From: Rehmannia glutinosa
Lineage: Eukaryota; Streptophyta; Magnoliopsida; Lamiales; Orobanchaceae
NCBI GenBank assembly: GCA_016081115.2
Contig: JABTTQ020001088.1
Span: forward strand, 209,146-273,145
Reading direction: 5' to 3'
Length of the DNA stretch: 64,000 nucleotides
Notes under the pieces: model-generated
The model's input: only the letters and a program-made list of their open reading frames with translations
Told to the model about the DNA's origin: nothing
Databases searched by the model: none
Made by a program: the position numbers and the translations under genes
Shown: positions 1 through 11,639 of the stretch, piece after piece
How the letters are laid out: every line of letters starts with the position of its first letter
Position numbering within the stretch: position 1 is the stretch's first letter

Positions 1-1422
1 ATCATTTATAGAATAGGGTTTGCAAGGTCGAATCCACATGGATTAATAAATTAATGTACCAAGTATTGGATTATAATAGTCCTACTTTTATCTAAACTAT
101 CGAAATTTGAAAGGTTGGTTTTATTATTACCAAAGCGTAAATTAATCCTAAAATAACAAAGCAAAGAGTGATTAAAAGATCAAGTATGAATGGATGGATT
201 CCTGGGTTATGGTTTCAATTAATATCCCACTTTTATGCTCAGTTAAGCAAACCAAGGTTAAACGTATTCTTCTCTATAGACCAATCACCAAAGTAATTTA
301 CCCCTCTCGAGATGTATGTAAAAGCGTTGATTGGAATATCTATGTTAGCATCTCTACTCAACATGAGGTATCCAACTCCCAAAAGTTCAAAAGATTAAAA
401 GATCTCACAAATATTCACAGACTTCTCAATCATGCAATCTATTTGTGTCAAGTACTCAAGATCTAGTATTGAAACTCATCGGTTAGAATTATGAATCAAT
501 ACATCAAATAAGTTTAGATCAAAGGCCTTTTGATAAAACAAGAATTAAAGCAAAGTACTTGAATAGAGAAAGAAAACATTAACTTCAATTATCCTTAATC
601 ATCACATAAAAGTGTTTATTAATCTACTCCCAAACCCGGAATCACAAGATGTTTAGCCAGGACATTGAAGATAAACAATTCATAGACAATTTATTCATAA
701 TCAAAATCTAACTAATTGAAATAACGATACGATGGAATGAGTGACTCGGGGATGACGACGATCTCTCGATCTATCTTCAATCCTCGAAGGTGTGGTTGCG
801 GTCTTGATGAATCTCCCGAAGTATCCCTTGAAAATCGCTTCTTTTTCTCGGTTTCTAGGGTAAAAATCAGCGTGTCCTTGTTTGTGGCCGCCGGTCTATT
901 TGTACTCCGTTCGGGTCGAAACCTAGTTGAAATTGGATAAGCTCTGTTTTTCCGCAAAGACGGCCGTGCCCTTTGGCACGCCCCGTCGGGTGCCGAACAA
1001 TTTGTATTTTTTTCTTCAGAGAGCACGGGGGCGTGCCCATATGGCACGGGCTGCCCGTGCCCTAGGCCGAACCTTGAGTCCTCATATTTGGGTTGAGCAC
1101 GGGCTGTGCTAGAGGAGCACGCCCTGCCCGTGCTCACCTGGAACAATATGCACATAGACTATTTTCTTCCGTTTCTCGCCCGGTTCGTCCAACTTCTTCT
1201 CGATTCGACTCCAAACTTCGTCACTTATGTCAAGTATTGGCGGTTGCAATGCCCGAATTGTTGCCATTATGCTACAAATATAGATAAATTCCTACAAAAC
1301 GAGCAAAGCGTAATCCAATTCCACAAAACAAGAATAATACCCAATTTACTCATATAACGCATGCATATCCACACATTCTAGCCAATATTAAGCCCAAAAT
1401 GCATGCAAAATACTACCAATCA
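1..1422 (-). mobile_element. LTR of a Tat-like Ty3/Gypsy retrotransposon, truncated by the window edge
   Basis: Read on the minus strand the segment begins TGATTGGTAGTATTTTGCATG and ends, at the window start, with a stretch resembling the last 150 bases of the plus-strand LTR at 62156-63863 (shared words around 'aatcc..gtggg.ttcgacc' and 'ctataaa.tgat'). Both LTRs also begin TGAT with a TATTTT/ATGC-rich stretch and contain a GC-rich island with repeated cacggg/ccgtg words (here 955-1135). The internal side of the element lies left of the window. Open frames at 712-1155 and nearby are by-products of the GC-rich island. The boundary at 1422 is inferred from the TG start; no target-site duplication can be tested. 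Confidence 0.55.
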
Positions 1423-1514
1423 AGGAGGTACAATGAAGTTTACCCAAAAATCTAAAGCAATACCACCCCATATGGTAAGAAAAGAAAAATTTAATACTCT
1501 CTCTAATATTGTTT

Positions 1515-3290
1515 TTTAAAATAAAAACTTCATTCATAAGTTAATGAAATATTACATGACTAAGGAGCGAGGAAAAGAAAGATTTAAAGCTAGTTTGTCC
1601 AGTGGAATGAACTACTCGACCCAATTGCCTTCTTCTAGCTAGCTTATGGACAACAATATTATGGTCTTTAAATACATGCCGACAATAACCACATCTAACA
1701 TAATCCAAGATAACATTTTCAAGAATAATATAATTACGATCACAAGTTTCAATCGATCAGATTTTTGAATAACGTTTGAATAGTTTATAAAAGCACTTTT
1801 GATTGATAAACCATGATCTCGAGCAAAATGAAGCCCATAGCAAAGAGTCAAGGCTTCGCATAAGTGGGCCCTCGACAAACGTGTAGCAAAGGTTGCTAGA
1901 AAAACTCCACTGAAGTCAATAATCCACCCACCCAATCCAATGGAAGAATTTCGGACGACCGCATCACAAAAAAAAAAAAAGCCCATTGGTGTAATCCCCT
2001 TTGGCCTTCCAACAAACATATGGGCTTGTAATACAATTCTTGTGAGTAAGAGAAGCTCGAGTTTGTGCTTTTTCGAAAAAATCAAGCCCAAATAAACCAT
2101 CAAGGCATATCGAATCAAAGTCCCTCGCTGGCTGGCCGTGAAGAATCCAATTATGCTCACCCCGAATCAACCAGAGGAAAAGGCTAAAATCTCTTAATTC
2201 ATGTTTGTGTTTCTCCGAAAAAATGTCCATCATCACACTGGCGAACTTGTTACCCTTAAAACATGATAAGTCCATCCACCATCCTGAGAATTTCTGAAAT
2301 TTCTTAACCCACCAACAGAAAGAAAAGCATGCAAATTGGTTTTTCTCTTTCCTACATGTAAGACATCGTCGTCATTTGAAATATGTTTATGAACCAAGTT
2401 TTTGCCCATCGGGATTGCATTGAGAACAATCTCCAAGGAAATGCTTAACTATTGGAGGAATTTGGAGGTTTCAGATACCGGTCCACCATTTCTGCAAGGA
2501 TGGGTAGCTAGGTTCTGGGTAATAAGACTGAGTCAACTTGAGAAGATGGTTGCCACATCGAACCAATCAGACACCACTTTTATTGGAGTGGCAAAAACTA
2601 CGATCAGGTGTAGAAGGATCTCCTAGAGGGATCGAAAGGATTATTTCCGTACCAATAGGCAAGAACATTTGGGAAATCAAGTTGAAGTTCCAGTTCCCAT
2701 GAATAGCATTTAGATCTTGAACTTTGCAAATGCCAAGGAGGGGGAGGAAAGGTTTAAACCCACTGATTTTTTGGGATCCATAGATCAGAAAAATGTTAAT
2801 GCAATTAACATAACCCACTCTCCAGCGAATACCCAACTTAATCGCATCTCGTCCCCAAAGAAAATTTCTCCAGAGAAAGAGAAAACAACCTTATTAGGAG
2901 CGTCCAAAAATGTCGTGAGAAAATAAATATTTAGATTTAAGAACCTTTTCTACCAAAGAGTTGACCTCGTAATCCACCATATTTGTTTCATCTACATAGC
3001 TTGATTGAACAATTGGAAATCCTAAAACCTGCATCGCCACTTTGTTTTGAATTGCAATTTTTTTCCATTTGACCCAAGATAGCTTCTTTTCCTCGCATTT
3101 TGCTCCCAAACAGAATTTTGATGATCATGTTTCAAATTGAGAACAAATTGATTGTGGAAGGTGAAACCACTCATAAAATAGATCGGATAGTCCGGATCAC
3201 AACCTTAATTAAAATTTCTTGCCCTGTTGAGGAGAACATATTTCTTTCGCATTCTTTGACACATTTTTCCACCCGTTCTGAATAGAAGCA
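1515..3290 (-). mobile_element. 5'-truncated, decayed L1-type LINE (3' half of ORF2)
   Basis: Broken minus-strand frames line up in the order expected for the end of a plant L1 ORF2: a segment with 'LSWVKWKK' and 'KSKYLFSHDIFG' (about 3110-2890), a stretch with 'MGIRWRVGYVNCINIFL' (2836-2780), a reverse-transcriptase zinc-binding region with 'LNAIPMGKNLVHKHI' (2436-2330), then a C-terminal RNase H domain. Many stops and frameshifts show that it is inactive. The 3' end lies near 1515, where the minus strand reads through 'aatgaagtttttat' into an A-rich run, a common plant L1 tail. The 5' end is not defined; similarity fades near 3290. Confidence 0.75.
1639..2160 (-). pseudogene. L1 C-terminal RNase H (RVT_3-like) domain remnant
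   Basis: A minus-strand frame of 173 codons contains 'GLGGWIIDFSGVFLATFA', 'HLCEALTLCYGLHFARDHGL' and 'FINYSNVIQ', matching the order of the RNase H-like domain that ends many plant L1 ORF2 proteins (glycine-rich first strand, E-A-x-A-L helix, D-S-x-x-V strand). The first catalytic Asp strand and the D of 'ESDS' are altered, so it is not expected to be active. The frame's own ATG is accidental; in the parent element the domain was the tail of a much longer protein that continues upstream in another frame at 1964-2275. Confidence 0.65.
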
Positions 3291-3339
3291 AACATTTTGC
3301 TTTTATTTCTTCCCACATCTTTTTGGAATACCCAAATGA

Positions 3340-3415
3340 GTTAGTCTCTTGGGAGACCATCTCACGGATCTAAACCCATGAGACGGATCTCCATATTTAG
3401 ACCCGGATTCATCCT
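3340..3415. repeat. MITE-like fragment with GAGACGG/CCATCTC words
   Basis: The stretch carries 'gagaccatctcacggatc' and 'catgagacggatc', which resemble a short inverted-repeat element common in eudicot genomes (GAGACGG..CTCACGGATC). Only part is recognisable and no target-site duplication is visible. The bases that follow (about 3440-3560) are pyrimidine-rich with no gene signal; 3560-4055 is plain AT-rich DNA. Confidence 0.3.
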
Positions 3416-4055
3416 CAATCGCTCCTACTTCTCGGTCCCCAAAAAAGACGGAAAAATTGTGCTCTCTCCCCTTTCTTTCATTTGACCCTCCCCTCTTCCT
3501 TTTCTTTCTTTCTCCTTCCCCTTTCCCCTCTCGCCACCAAATTGCAGGAGTTTCTTGTAATTTTATTTTTCTTCTTGCTATAGTTAAATTTTGGTTTATC
3601 TCAAGAAAATTAAATGAATTCATTTTCCACTCATGGATACCATTTTATACCATAAAACAAGGAGATTGACATTCGAGTGATTATGCATTTTAAACAGTTA
3701 AAAATTTGGGATTTATTTCTATCACTTTAACTTCTGTAGAAAAATATATGGATTTAAAGTTTGAGTATTTTTATGTCACTTTCAGTGTCAAACAGTTTAA
3801 TACCTTCGACTAGAGTTTTTATTGCAATAGTTTCCTAATTTGAGTCTTTGAAATCAAGTTCTTCTATGGGCTTTAAACTGTTTAACCAAAGAAGATAACA
3901 AACTAATAACTAGCATAGTTGGTGTTGACATCTACACTATTTATCCAAAGTATACCCATGGTTTAATTTACAATTCAAGATTCATTGGGTTCAGATGATT
4001 AGAAAACTCTTGTTCATACCAGAAAACCGATATTATACTTATGGTTTTAAGGGAA

Positions 4056-4951
4056 CTAGTAATCTCGCTCGTATGCGTTGCACGTGTATTATTATTTTAA
4101 TATTCATATAAAGTAAAATAAAAATTTATATATCAAATTTATATTTTCATTTATAAACTTAAAAGTCAAATTGAGTCTGGTTGAAATTTATATATATATA
4201 TATATATTACTATTATATCTATCACTCTTTCTCACACACATTGTACCTCTCTATAAAAAAATTACAAGTATATCTGTGTGACATGTATTTTCATATTAAA
4301 TTGTCTTTGTTGAAAAAATTTCACAATCCGAAAATTTTTATCTATGAAGTTTATTTAAAAATGCAATGCATGACGAATGTTATGTTTGGTATTTCAATAA
4401 GATTTTTTTCTTAAATGTAATACATAGCTATCAATTTTGAGTTGTATACGCTTTTGAAACATCTAGCATTAACTGATAATTGTCCTTTTATTGTAGCGTA
4501 ATAAATTTGTAGATTGATAAATCTTTAATATTAAGGTATACTTTTCTCAATTTTTCCTAAATGGATTTCTAATTACCCTTTCCAAACTTTTTTGGTATAA
4601 TATAAGTCGGAATACAATTTATAATCTTTTCCTAACAAATGAAAAAAAAATATTTGAACAAAATAATTACTTTAAATATATTATTAATGGAAAGTCGTGA
4701 ATCTTTACTTTGTACTTAATGAGCAACATTTTTCGTAAATAAATATTATAGTTATTTGTGTATCTAATCTTTAGCTATATAATAAATATATATCTACATG
4801 TATTAATTAATATCAATATTAATGTTCAAGAATTTTAATTAATATCGATTGCAAGATCTACGATGAAGATTTTGTGGTAAAATAAATCAATTTAGGAAGT
4901 GAAAATGGGCGGGAAAATTTAGTTCCAAACTCTCGTTGTTATATATAGAGA
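4056..4951 (-). mobile_element. Non-autonomous Helitron, 896 bp
   Basis: On the minus strand the element starts TCTCTATATATAACAACGAG after a host A and ends CGAGATTACTAG before a host T. The 3' end carries the hairpin-forming stretch 'cacgtgcaacgcatacgag' just ahead of the terminal CTAG. These are the standard Helitron marks: 5' TC, 3' hairpin plus CTRR, insertion between A and T, no target-site duplication. The interior is AT-rich and has no helicase or other coding sequence, so any movement would need a partner element. Confidence 0.7.
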
Positions 4952-6899
4952 TTATAAAAATTATTTTGAAGTTTAGATAGTTTATAAAACACAAAAAACA
5001 ATCTTTTAATTTTCAAAAGCATCATTAGTATCACTGTTATTTTTCAAATTGCACTTATTAAGAGAATAATTCGAACTAATTTTTATAAACAAAGACAACC
5101 TTCATGCTTTCAGGGTGCTATTTCTAATATAAATTATATTACAAATAGTTTTGAATTTTGGTTTGAGAATCATTTCTATAGGCAAATAGCGATTTGCTAA
5201 TCCAAATTGTTAATTGTTAATAATATTAAATTGCATGAATAAAATTAATTACATATACAAAATAAAGAAAATAAGAAAACAACAAAGACTAAATAATTGG
5301 CTCAACAATGATATATATATATAATATAAAATCCAAATAAAATCTCTAATAACATAATAAAGCAAACAATTGAAGAAAAAGTTCAAACATCTCAAATAAG
5401 TAATGATAAAATTGCTAAGAATACATTAACATGAAAAATCAACGACTCGAGTCAATCAACTCAAACACGCACGTGCATCCTTCATCAAGGTTGTTTCTTC
5501 TAGAAGATGTTTTGCAACCATGTTGCGTGAAAATCATTGACTTCTCTTGCTTTAATTTGATACATCACCTTCTTCCATTATACCTTATAATTGCATTATT
5601 TTATTCTTTTCGTACCATTGATAAAATTATCCCAAAAGTGCATGTGTAAAGGCTATTGATAAAAAAGATAAATACTAACAAAAATCTCATTATTGAATAA
5701 CCATAAAAATCATGAACTTACAAAATATATATATAAAAGAACTAAATACTCACCAAGCGAGGTTTCTCTATATGCGACTTTGAGAGAACCAATTGAAAAT
5801 CGGATTCTCAATAATCTCCACCCTAATTTCATCATCGTTCGATTCATCATTGTCTATTCCATACATATTAAATCATTTAATTTATAATTAAATAAAAATA
5901 TCATCTAAATATAATTAAACTATAATAAATTACTCGAATCGATATACAAAAACATGTATAGTCGGATACACATCGATTTTATCACATGCATCATCATTTG
6001 AAAATATTGACACTAATCAAAAACGTGGTTGACATGATAAGTGGAAACCAACACTTCATTATATGAAATTGTATTATTATGGACGAATTTCGTCCATCCA
6101 TCCGTAAAATAAATCATGTTATAGCGATTGATTATTCTCGACTATCTAATCGTGTCCATTCACATTATACACATTATATTTTAATGGTGTAAAATTAAAA
6201 TGATGTCTTAATTTGGATGGGAGACACTCGACACAAAAAATTATAATTTGAAGAGATAATGACATGACAACATATTTAACTAATAAAATTAAAACAAATC
6301 ACAATCATAGAACATATACATGTGATATTTGCATCATTTGCATGCAACGGTTCCATTATAGTTAAAATAATCTTTTTTTCTTTTGAGGAATTCGATCAAG
6401 ATGATCTATAAAATCAATAAGCCAAACCGTTGAATTGTATAATCAAATTCAATAATTATTTGTAATGAATTTCTAATGGAACATATATAATAAGCAAAAT
6501 TCCAATAAATTCATTACGTAAATAATGGGAAAAAATCAAACTGTAGAAATAATCAAAGATTCGATTACACTCGACCTCCATCTAAATTTAAATATTGATC
6601 TTCAAAGAGAATAATTCAAAATAAACAAAACATAACCGAAAATATAGCTTAAAAAGTAAATACAACAAAACTAATAGGAATAAACAAAAAATATTTATTA
6701 AATTTACCAAAAACATCCATACGGTTCCACAATATTAAAAACTCTTGTTTAATGTAAGCATCCAGCTCAATACAATCGATGTTCGGTGACATTCGACGAA
6801 GACAATAATGATTCGACTTTAGGATCAAGTATATTGAAATGTCTCTATAAAGCAATTTAAGTAGTATAAATATAAGATTATTTACTATAAAATATATTT
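4952..6899. other. AT-rich stretch without recognisable genes
   Basis: Open frames here are short and have no similarity I recognise. I see simple AT-rich sequence and a short TA run near 5310. It may be the interior of a larger Helitron whose 5' terminus lies at 7306/21265, because no separate Helitron 3' terminus was found for that end. Confidence 0.5.
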
Positions 6900-7306
6900 A
6901 AGTTAACACCTACAATATAACTTGCCAAAAACCTTGAATAAAAAATGAGAAACATCATTAAACCAAAAATCGGCAATACTTGTATATTGATAAATGACAA
7001 GTAAGATCTTTGAATACATCTCTTTCATAATAAGTTGGAGTAGTACCATACCATTTATAATATTTTTCTAACAAAAAATTGGTCAATACATGTATACTCA
7101 TAAATGACAAGTAAAATCTTTGCATACCATTTAATAATAAGTTGGAATATCATACTAATTGTAATATTTTCCTAATTTATGTACATAATTTCGAACAAAG
7201 CAAGATTTATGATTATAATTTGGTAATAAAATATATTCCTAATATAGGAAGTGAAATTGAGCGGGAAAATTTTTCTCCGGACTTCGCTTATTATATATAT
7301 AGAGAG
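6900..7306 (-). mobile_element. 5' terminal part of a second Helitron, interrupted by the Copia element
   Basis: The stretch 7235-7306 is a close relative of the 5' terminus of the Helitron at 4056-4951: both share 'ggaagtgaaa', 'gcgggaaaattt' and a run of TA ending in agag. Segments at about 6975-7045 and 7080-7165 are two diverged copies of one motif ('aaatgacaagtaa.atctttg', 'aataagttgga'). The last 8 bases of the terminus lie on the other side of the Copia element, at 21258-21265. No matching 3' end (hairpin plus CTRR) was identified nearby. Confidence 0.5.
7302..7306. repeat. Target-site duplication GAGAG (left copy) of the Copia element
   Basis: GAGAG directly precedes the TGTTAGG start of the left LTR and recurs at 21258-21262 directly after the CTACA end of the right LTR. 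A 5-bp duplication is normal for Ty1/Copia integration. Confidence 0.8.
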
Positions 7307-8838
7307 TGTTAGGAATTTTATTGTTTAGATTTTGATGAATGCCATGTAAAACTTAGAATAGAAAGTTGGCTCCCCAATTCTTGCTTTGAAATGTATTGTA
7401 ACAATTAGAGTCGCTGCCGAGTTAAGTCGCCTACGCTCCAACTTGCAAGAAGATAAATCAAGGCTTGAAGGAAAACTCACGTGAGACAAACGAGTACAAC
7501 AAAGAAAGAAGACAGAACTCGATCAAGAAGAAGTGAGATGCAACTGAGTGAAACATCACCAAGTCAACTCAAGCAGGCCAAGTCTCAAGATGAAGTGACG
7601 GAAGAGTCATCCAATGATTGGAAGTCTGACTCTAAGTCACCCGGGGAAAGCGAGGAAATGCGGTCAAGTCGAGATAATCAAAAAGAACCGCTGTACGTAA
7701 ATCAAGAGATTTACTTAAACAAGTAATATCTTCATACTACCTTTCTTGGAGTGCTCACCTTCTTAAGCGTGCAAAGAAATGAACCAATGGGAAGCACTAC
7801 ACCGTGTCGAACTCAAAAGGTGATAAAACATTTCATACGAGGAAATGGCAATTCCAAGAAGTGCAAACCAACGATCGCAAAGTGATTTTCAAAAATGAGC
7901 CTATCTCTTCAACGGGCAAATTTTTGAAAGTTCACTATAAAAGGCCGAGGAGTTTGATTGAAAAAAAAAAAAAGAATGCGTGGATGACACACACGTGAGA
8001 TATACAAGCTTATCAAAATTGAAATATTCTCAATCCTCAAGCCTACATCTCAAGAACATCAATCCAACACTTACCTCGTGAAGGAAAGAGAACTTCAATC
8101 GAGTTGAAGAGGAAACATCGAAAACAAGGGTCTACACTCCAAGAAGGATTGTAGAAAGGTTCAAGGTCGAACAAGTCTTAAGCGTTTGGAGGGCTTCGTG
8201 ATCAAATCCAAAGTGCTTGAGCAAGTGAGTCAGTAACAAGCGCAAACGCCTCAGAAGAAGCCGAGTCGCACGAGAAGCCACCGAGTGATCAAGGCGTCTC
8301 CATCGAGTCCCAAAGGATCAAGTCGGCATTGTTGTGATCAAGACTTGTATCCGGATGTTACCACTTTGTAAACGATCATTACTTAGTGGATTCCTCCAGA
8401 GTTGGAGAAGAGAGAGTAGAAGAATTACCCCATCTTCGAACCTCTATAAAAACTTTATCGTGTCATTTACTTTACAAAGATTTAAATATCTCGACTTTTA
8501 ATTGCTTATATCCGCCGATAAATTTGCTATCCATCCGATAATCTATAAGTACTAAATCAAGTCAGAAAAACTTGCTTAAACAAACTTAAGGGTGTTAAGT
8601 CTTCCAATGAAAACAAAACTACGCCTAAGTCAAATTATAGCCAACAAATTGAAGTTACTCTACTAACACCAAATTGAAATCAGTTGAGAGATTAACTCTC
8701 ATGAGTGACTAATTCGACCGGCCCATCAAGGACACAACTGTTGTGTAGAACTCAGAGATTTAAAAGGCCTAAATCGAAAATTTGCAAGGTTTATTCAACC
8801 CCCTTCTAAACCTTACACTTACACCCCTTGGGACTACA
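7307..8838 (+). repeat. Left LTR of the Copia element
   Basis: It begins TGTTAGGAATTTTATTG and ends CTACA. It matches 19726-21257 end to end with scattered substitutions and 1-4 base indels. It has a TATA-like site at 8444-8451 and a closing region that repeats at the end of the right LTR. Short frames within it (for example 7481-7726) are not genes. Confidence 0.9.
8444..8451 (+). promoter_or_regulatory. TATA box of the Copia left LTR
   Basis: The motif ctataaaaac lies about 390 bp before the LTR end and is conserved in the right LTR near 20865. It is the best candidate for the start of element transcription. Confidence 0.5.
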
Positions 8839-8840
8839 AG

Positions 8841-8859
8841 TGGTATCGTGAGCGGTTGG
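8841..8859 (+). other. Primer-binding site of the Copia element
   Basis: TGGTATCGTGAGCGGTTGG starts two bases after the LTR end. The plant Copia standard complementary to initiator tRNA-Met is TGGTATCAGAGC. Here CAGAG reads CGTGAG, a change of the same kind as several LTR-LTR differences. Confidence 0.65.
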
Positions 8860-8968
8860 TTCATTGAACCCTCCGCACCGGTTATCGAACTAGATCTCCA
8901 AACTTTTCAAAAGTCCGCTTTAGTACTTAATCTTTCAAAACTCTTTTCTATCATTAAAAGTTATCATC

Positions 8969-10930
8969 ATGGAAGCAAATCTAACACGATTCCTATGTTC
9001 ACTATTGAAGAATTTGATGATTGGAAAATTCGATGATGTGCTCATCTATCAAAGATTACATGATGAGATGTGGATAGTGATAGAAGATGGGCCTCCGCAA
9101 ATATTAAAGGTAAACACAAATGCACGAAGAGTTGCACCGTGAAGGGGAAGAAGATAAGAAGACGGCACTACCATGGTTGAAAACCAAGAATCGAGTGGAC
9201 AAATGATGACAGAAAAAGATACAACCTGGACAATGTAGCCAAGGATATTCTCTACAAACCTTGACAAAGCCATGTTCAATAAAGTGAAATCTTGCAAAAC
9301 AAATGCTAAGGAAATGGGACAAACCGACATTGATTTGTGAAGGCTCAGAGCAAATCAAAGAAAACAAACTTTCAAAGGGTCAGTGACAAAAATTTGAGAA
9401 CTTTAAAATGATCTCGTGGAGAAAACCTGGATCAATGGATGCTCGATTTACGTAAATCACAAATGAGTCAGTTTACACTTGGAAAGGAATATACATGTAT
9501 GAAATGTATGAAGATCCCGAAAAGTCTTCCACCTGAATGGGGAGATGAAGGTCATGGCACCGAGACATTCCATGGACCTATCAAAGACATCCAACCATGA
9601 GTTATTCTCGGACCTCAAAGCCTATGAGTTTGAGCCGAGAAGGAAAGACCAGGAAGAGACAACCTGCACCCAAAACAACCGCTCTAGTTGTCAAAGATGG
9701 AAGGAGAGTCAAGTCAAAGAGGCAATTGACCCTGAAGAAATAGCCCTAATGGTTAAAAGATTTAACAAGTTCTTTAACAAGAACTACAAGAGAGGAAAGG
9801 GTGAATCCTCCGAAGACACTCAACTCCCTCCAAATCAAGGGATGATAGGCCAACCAAGAGGATGATCATCAACAAGTTGAGTATCAAAGGTGACAACTCA
9901 AGAATAGAAAGAGTCGAGCAAAAGGTGAATATCTATGTTGGAATTGTAGACAACCAGGTCACTATGCCATTGATCGCTTCATATCCTCGTAGTCAACAAG
10001 TACGTAAACGAAGAAGAAAGAAAAGTCTTCGCAGAAAGAAGACAAGAGAAGAAAAAGGCAATGATGGTCGCAGAGATCGCCGAGACAGCCAAGTCAAGAG
10101 AGATACTGAGAGTAGAGCAAGTGAAGCCGACTACTCAAGTGACTCGAAGAAGAAGCTTTTTGACCGCTTAATGGCCAAAGAACAAGATCAAGAAGATGAG
10201 GTACAATCTAACTCAACAAGCTCGTCAGACACTAGTGATAGTGATCAGCGATGACACACACTTCATCACCCACCGATCTTTATGATTCATTAGGCAAAAT
10301 GATGAAAGATTTTGAGCACATTAAAACCTCACACACACTATTGAATGAGGAAAACAAATTTACTCAAAAGTCAAAACTCAAAGTCGACTAAGGAGCCGAG
10401 TACTCTAAGTCAAATAGCTGATGAGAATAAGAGTTTAAAGGTCAAAATGCTAAATTAATAGATAAATTGCGCTATAGAAAAGAGGGAGAATGACCTCAAA
10501 AATGTTATTGCCTCATTCACTAAGGCATCTAAATCATTGGATGATCTTATTATGAGTCAAAGAGAATGTGGAGACAAGACAGCTTAGATTTAATTCCTTT
10601 GTGCCATGTCAAACCTCAAGAGTAATTTTGGAAAAAGGATCTTCAAGTCATGAAGAGTCCGAAAAATCCAAAACTCTAAATGATGCACACACTTTCAATC
10701 CAAAGCACAATACTAAGCGAATCGGCCTTGGTTACAAAGGAAAAGGAAAAAACATTGAGAGTGCCGAAAGGACGAGAAGAGGTTCACCGAGTCCCTCAAA
10801 CAGACTCCAAACAGAAAATACTCAGAAAGAAGGCAGAGCTACCAAAAATCCTTAAAACTCATAAAAGAAATACATATGATGGGAATGGTAGAAAATATCC
10901 AAGCCAAGCCGATCGAATAATGTGAACTAT
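8969..10930 (+). pseudogene. Copia gag (capsid and zinc knuckle), fragmented
   Basis: Gag is the structural protein that packages element RNA. An ATG at 8969 opens 'MEANLTRFPMFTIEEFDDWK', which resembles SIRE gag N-termini (a P-M-F-x-x-E-x-[FY]-D-D-W-K core). The frame then breaks repeatedly. Further on are 'HELFSDLKAYEFE' (about 9597-9635) and a CCHC knuckle 'CWNCRQPGHYA' (about 9938-9970), whose last Cys is lost to a local frame change. Lys/Arg- and Asp/Ser-rich tracts follow at 10000-10254. The extended SIRE gag C-terminus continues to about 10930 ('MSQRECGDK' near 10553, then Lys-rich frames). At least four frames are needed to read it through. Confidence 0.7.
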
Positions 10931-11280
10931 CGCTAGACTTATGGAATACAAGCCCAAATGGCAAAGGCCTAGAACTCAACAAAGGCCATTCCAAAAGCAT
11001 AAGAGCTTTCATCAAAGACACATATGCACTAGGCACTACACTCAAAGACACCACAATTACCCAAGAAAGGCAATTGCTAAAACACATATGCAAGCATACG
11101 CACAAAAGAGACAAAATGTATGAACCTAGACTCCCAAGCAATTTGCCAGGATTGATTATGATTATGGCATCGATAGATGGCAACCTCTTGAGTCAAATCA
11201 TTTGGCTATAGGTTGGTTGGATCATCTTATAATTCTAACCCCTCAGACCTGCAAGAATGGGTACCTAAAACTTAATTTCC

Positions 11281-11532
11281 TTGATTGCAGTTCAAGGAAT
11301 AATTGAGTGCCAAGGAACCTGGTACATGGATAGCGTTTGTTCCGGACATATGACAGAAATAAGAGAAATCTGTCAAAATTCAAGGAAGTCAAAGGAGCCA
11401 AAGTCATATTTGGAGGAAATGAAGCTCCCTGGTGAAATAAGAGGCATTGGATCCATCCGCAGGAATGGTTTAGAAATCACAGATGTTGCATATGTTGAAG
11501 GACTAAACTTCAATTTACTAAGCATTAGTTAA
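11281..11532 (+). pseudogene. Copia aspartic protease region, fragmented
   Basis: The frame contains 'GTWYMDSVCSGHMTE' and, 50 codons later, 'ITDVAYVEGLNFNLLSIS', both standard in plant Copia polyproteins around the protease. The enzyme would cut the Gag-Pol polyprotein. The catalytic triad D-S/T-G reads D-S-V because of a G to T change at about 11335 ('gatagcgtttgt'), and the frame stops at 11532. As written it cannot be an active protease. Confidence 0.7.
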
Positions 11533-11639
11533 CTCGCGACAAGGGCTACAATGTTGGATTCAACATGGGAATATGCCAAATCAAAAATGTTGAATCTAAT
11601 GAAGTTGTCCGCAAACGATGCGCATTAAAAATATGTATG

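Noticed and set aside
712..1155. A 147-codon minus-strand open frame, and overlapping plus-strand frames at 737-1357
   Set aside because: They lie in the GC-rich island of the Tat-like LTR, overlap one another on both strands and have no recognisable domain.
9049..9367. Two overlapping minus-strand open frames with hydrophobic, Cys/Ser-rich translations
   Set aside because: They are the reverse of the Copia gag region, which has clear plus-strand protein similarity.
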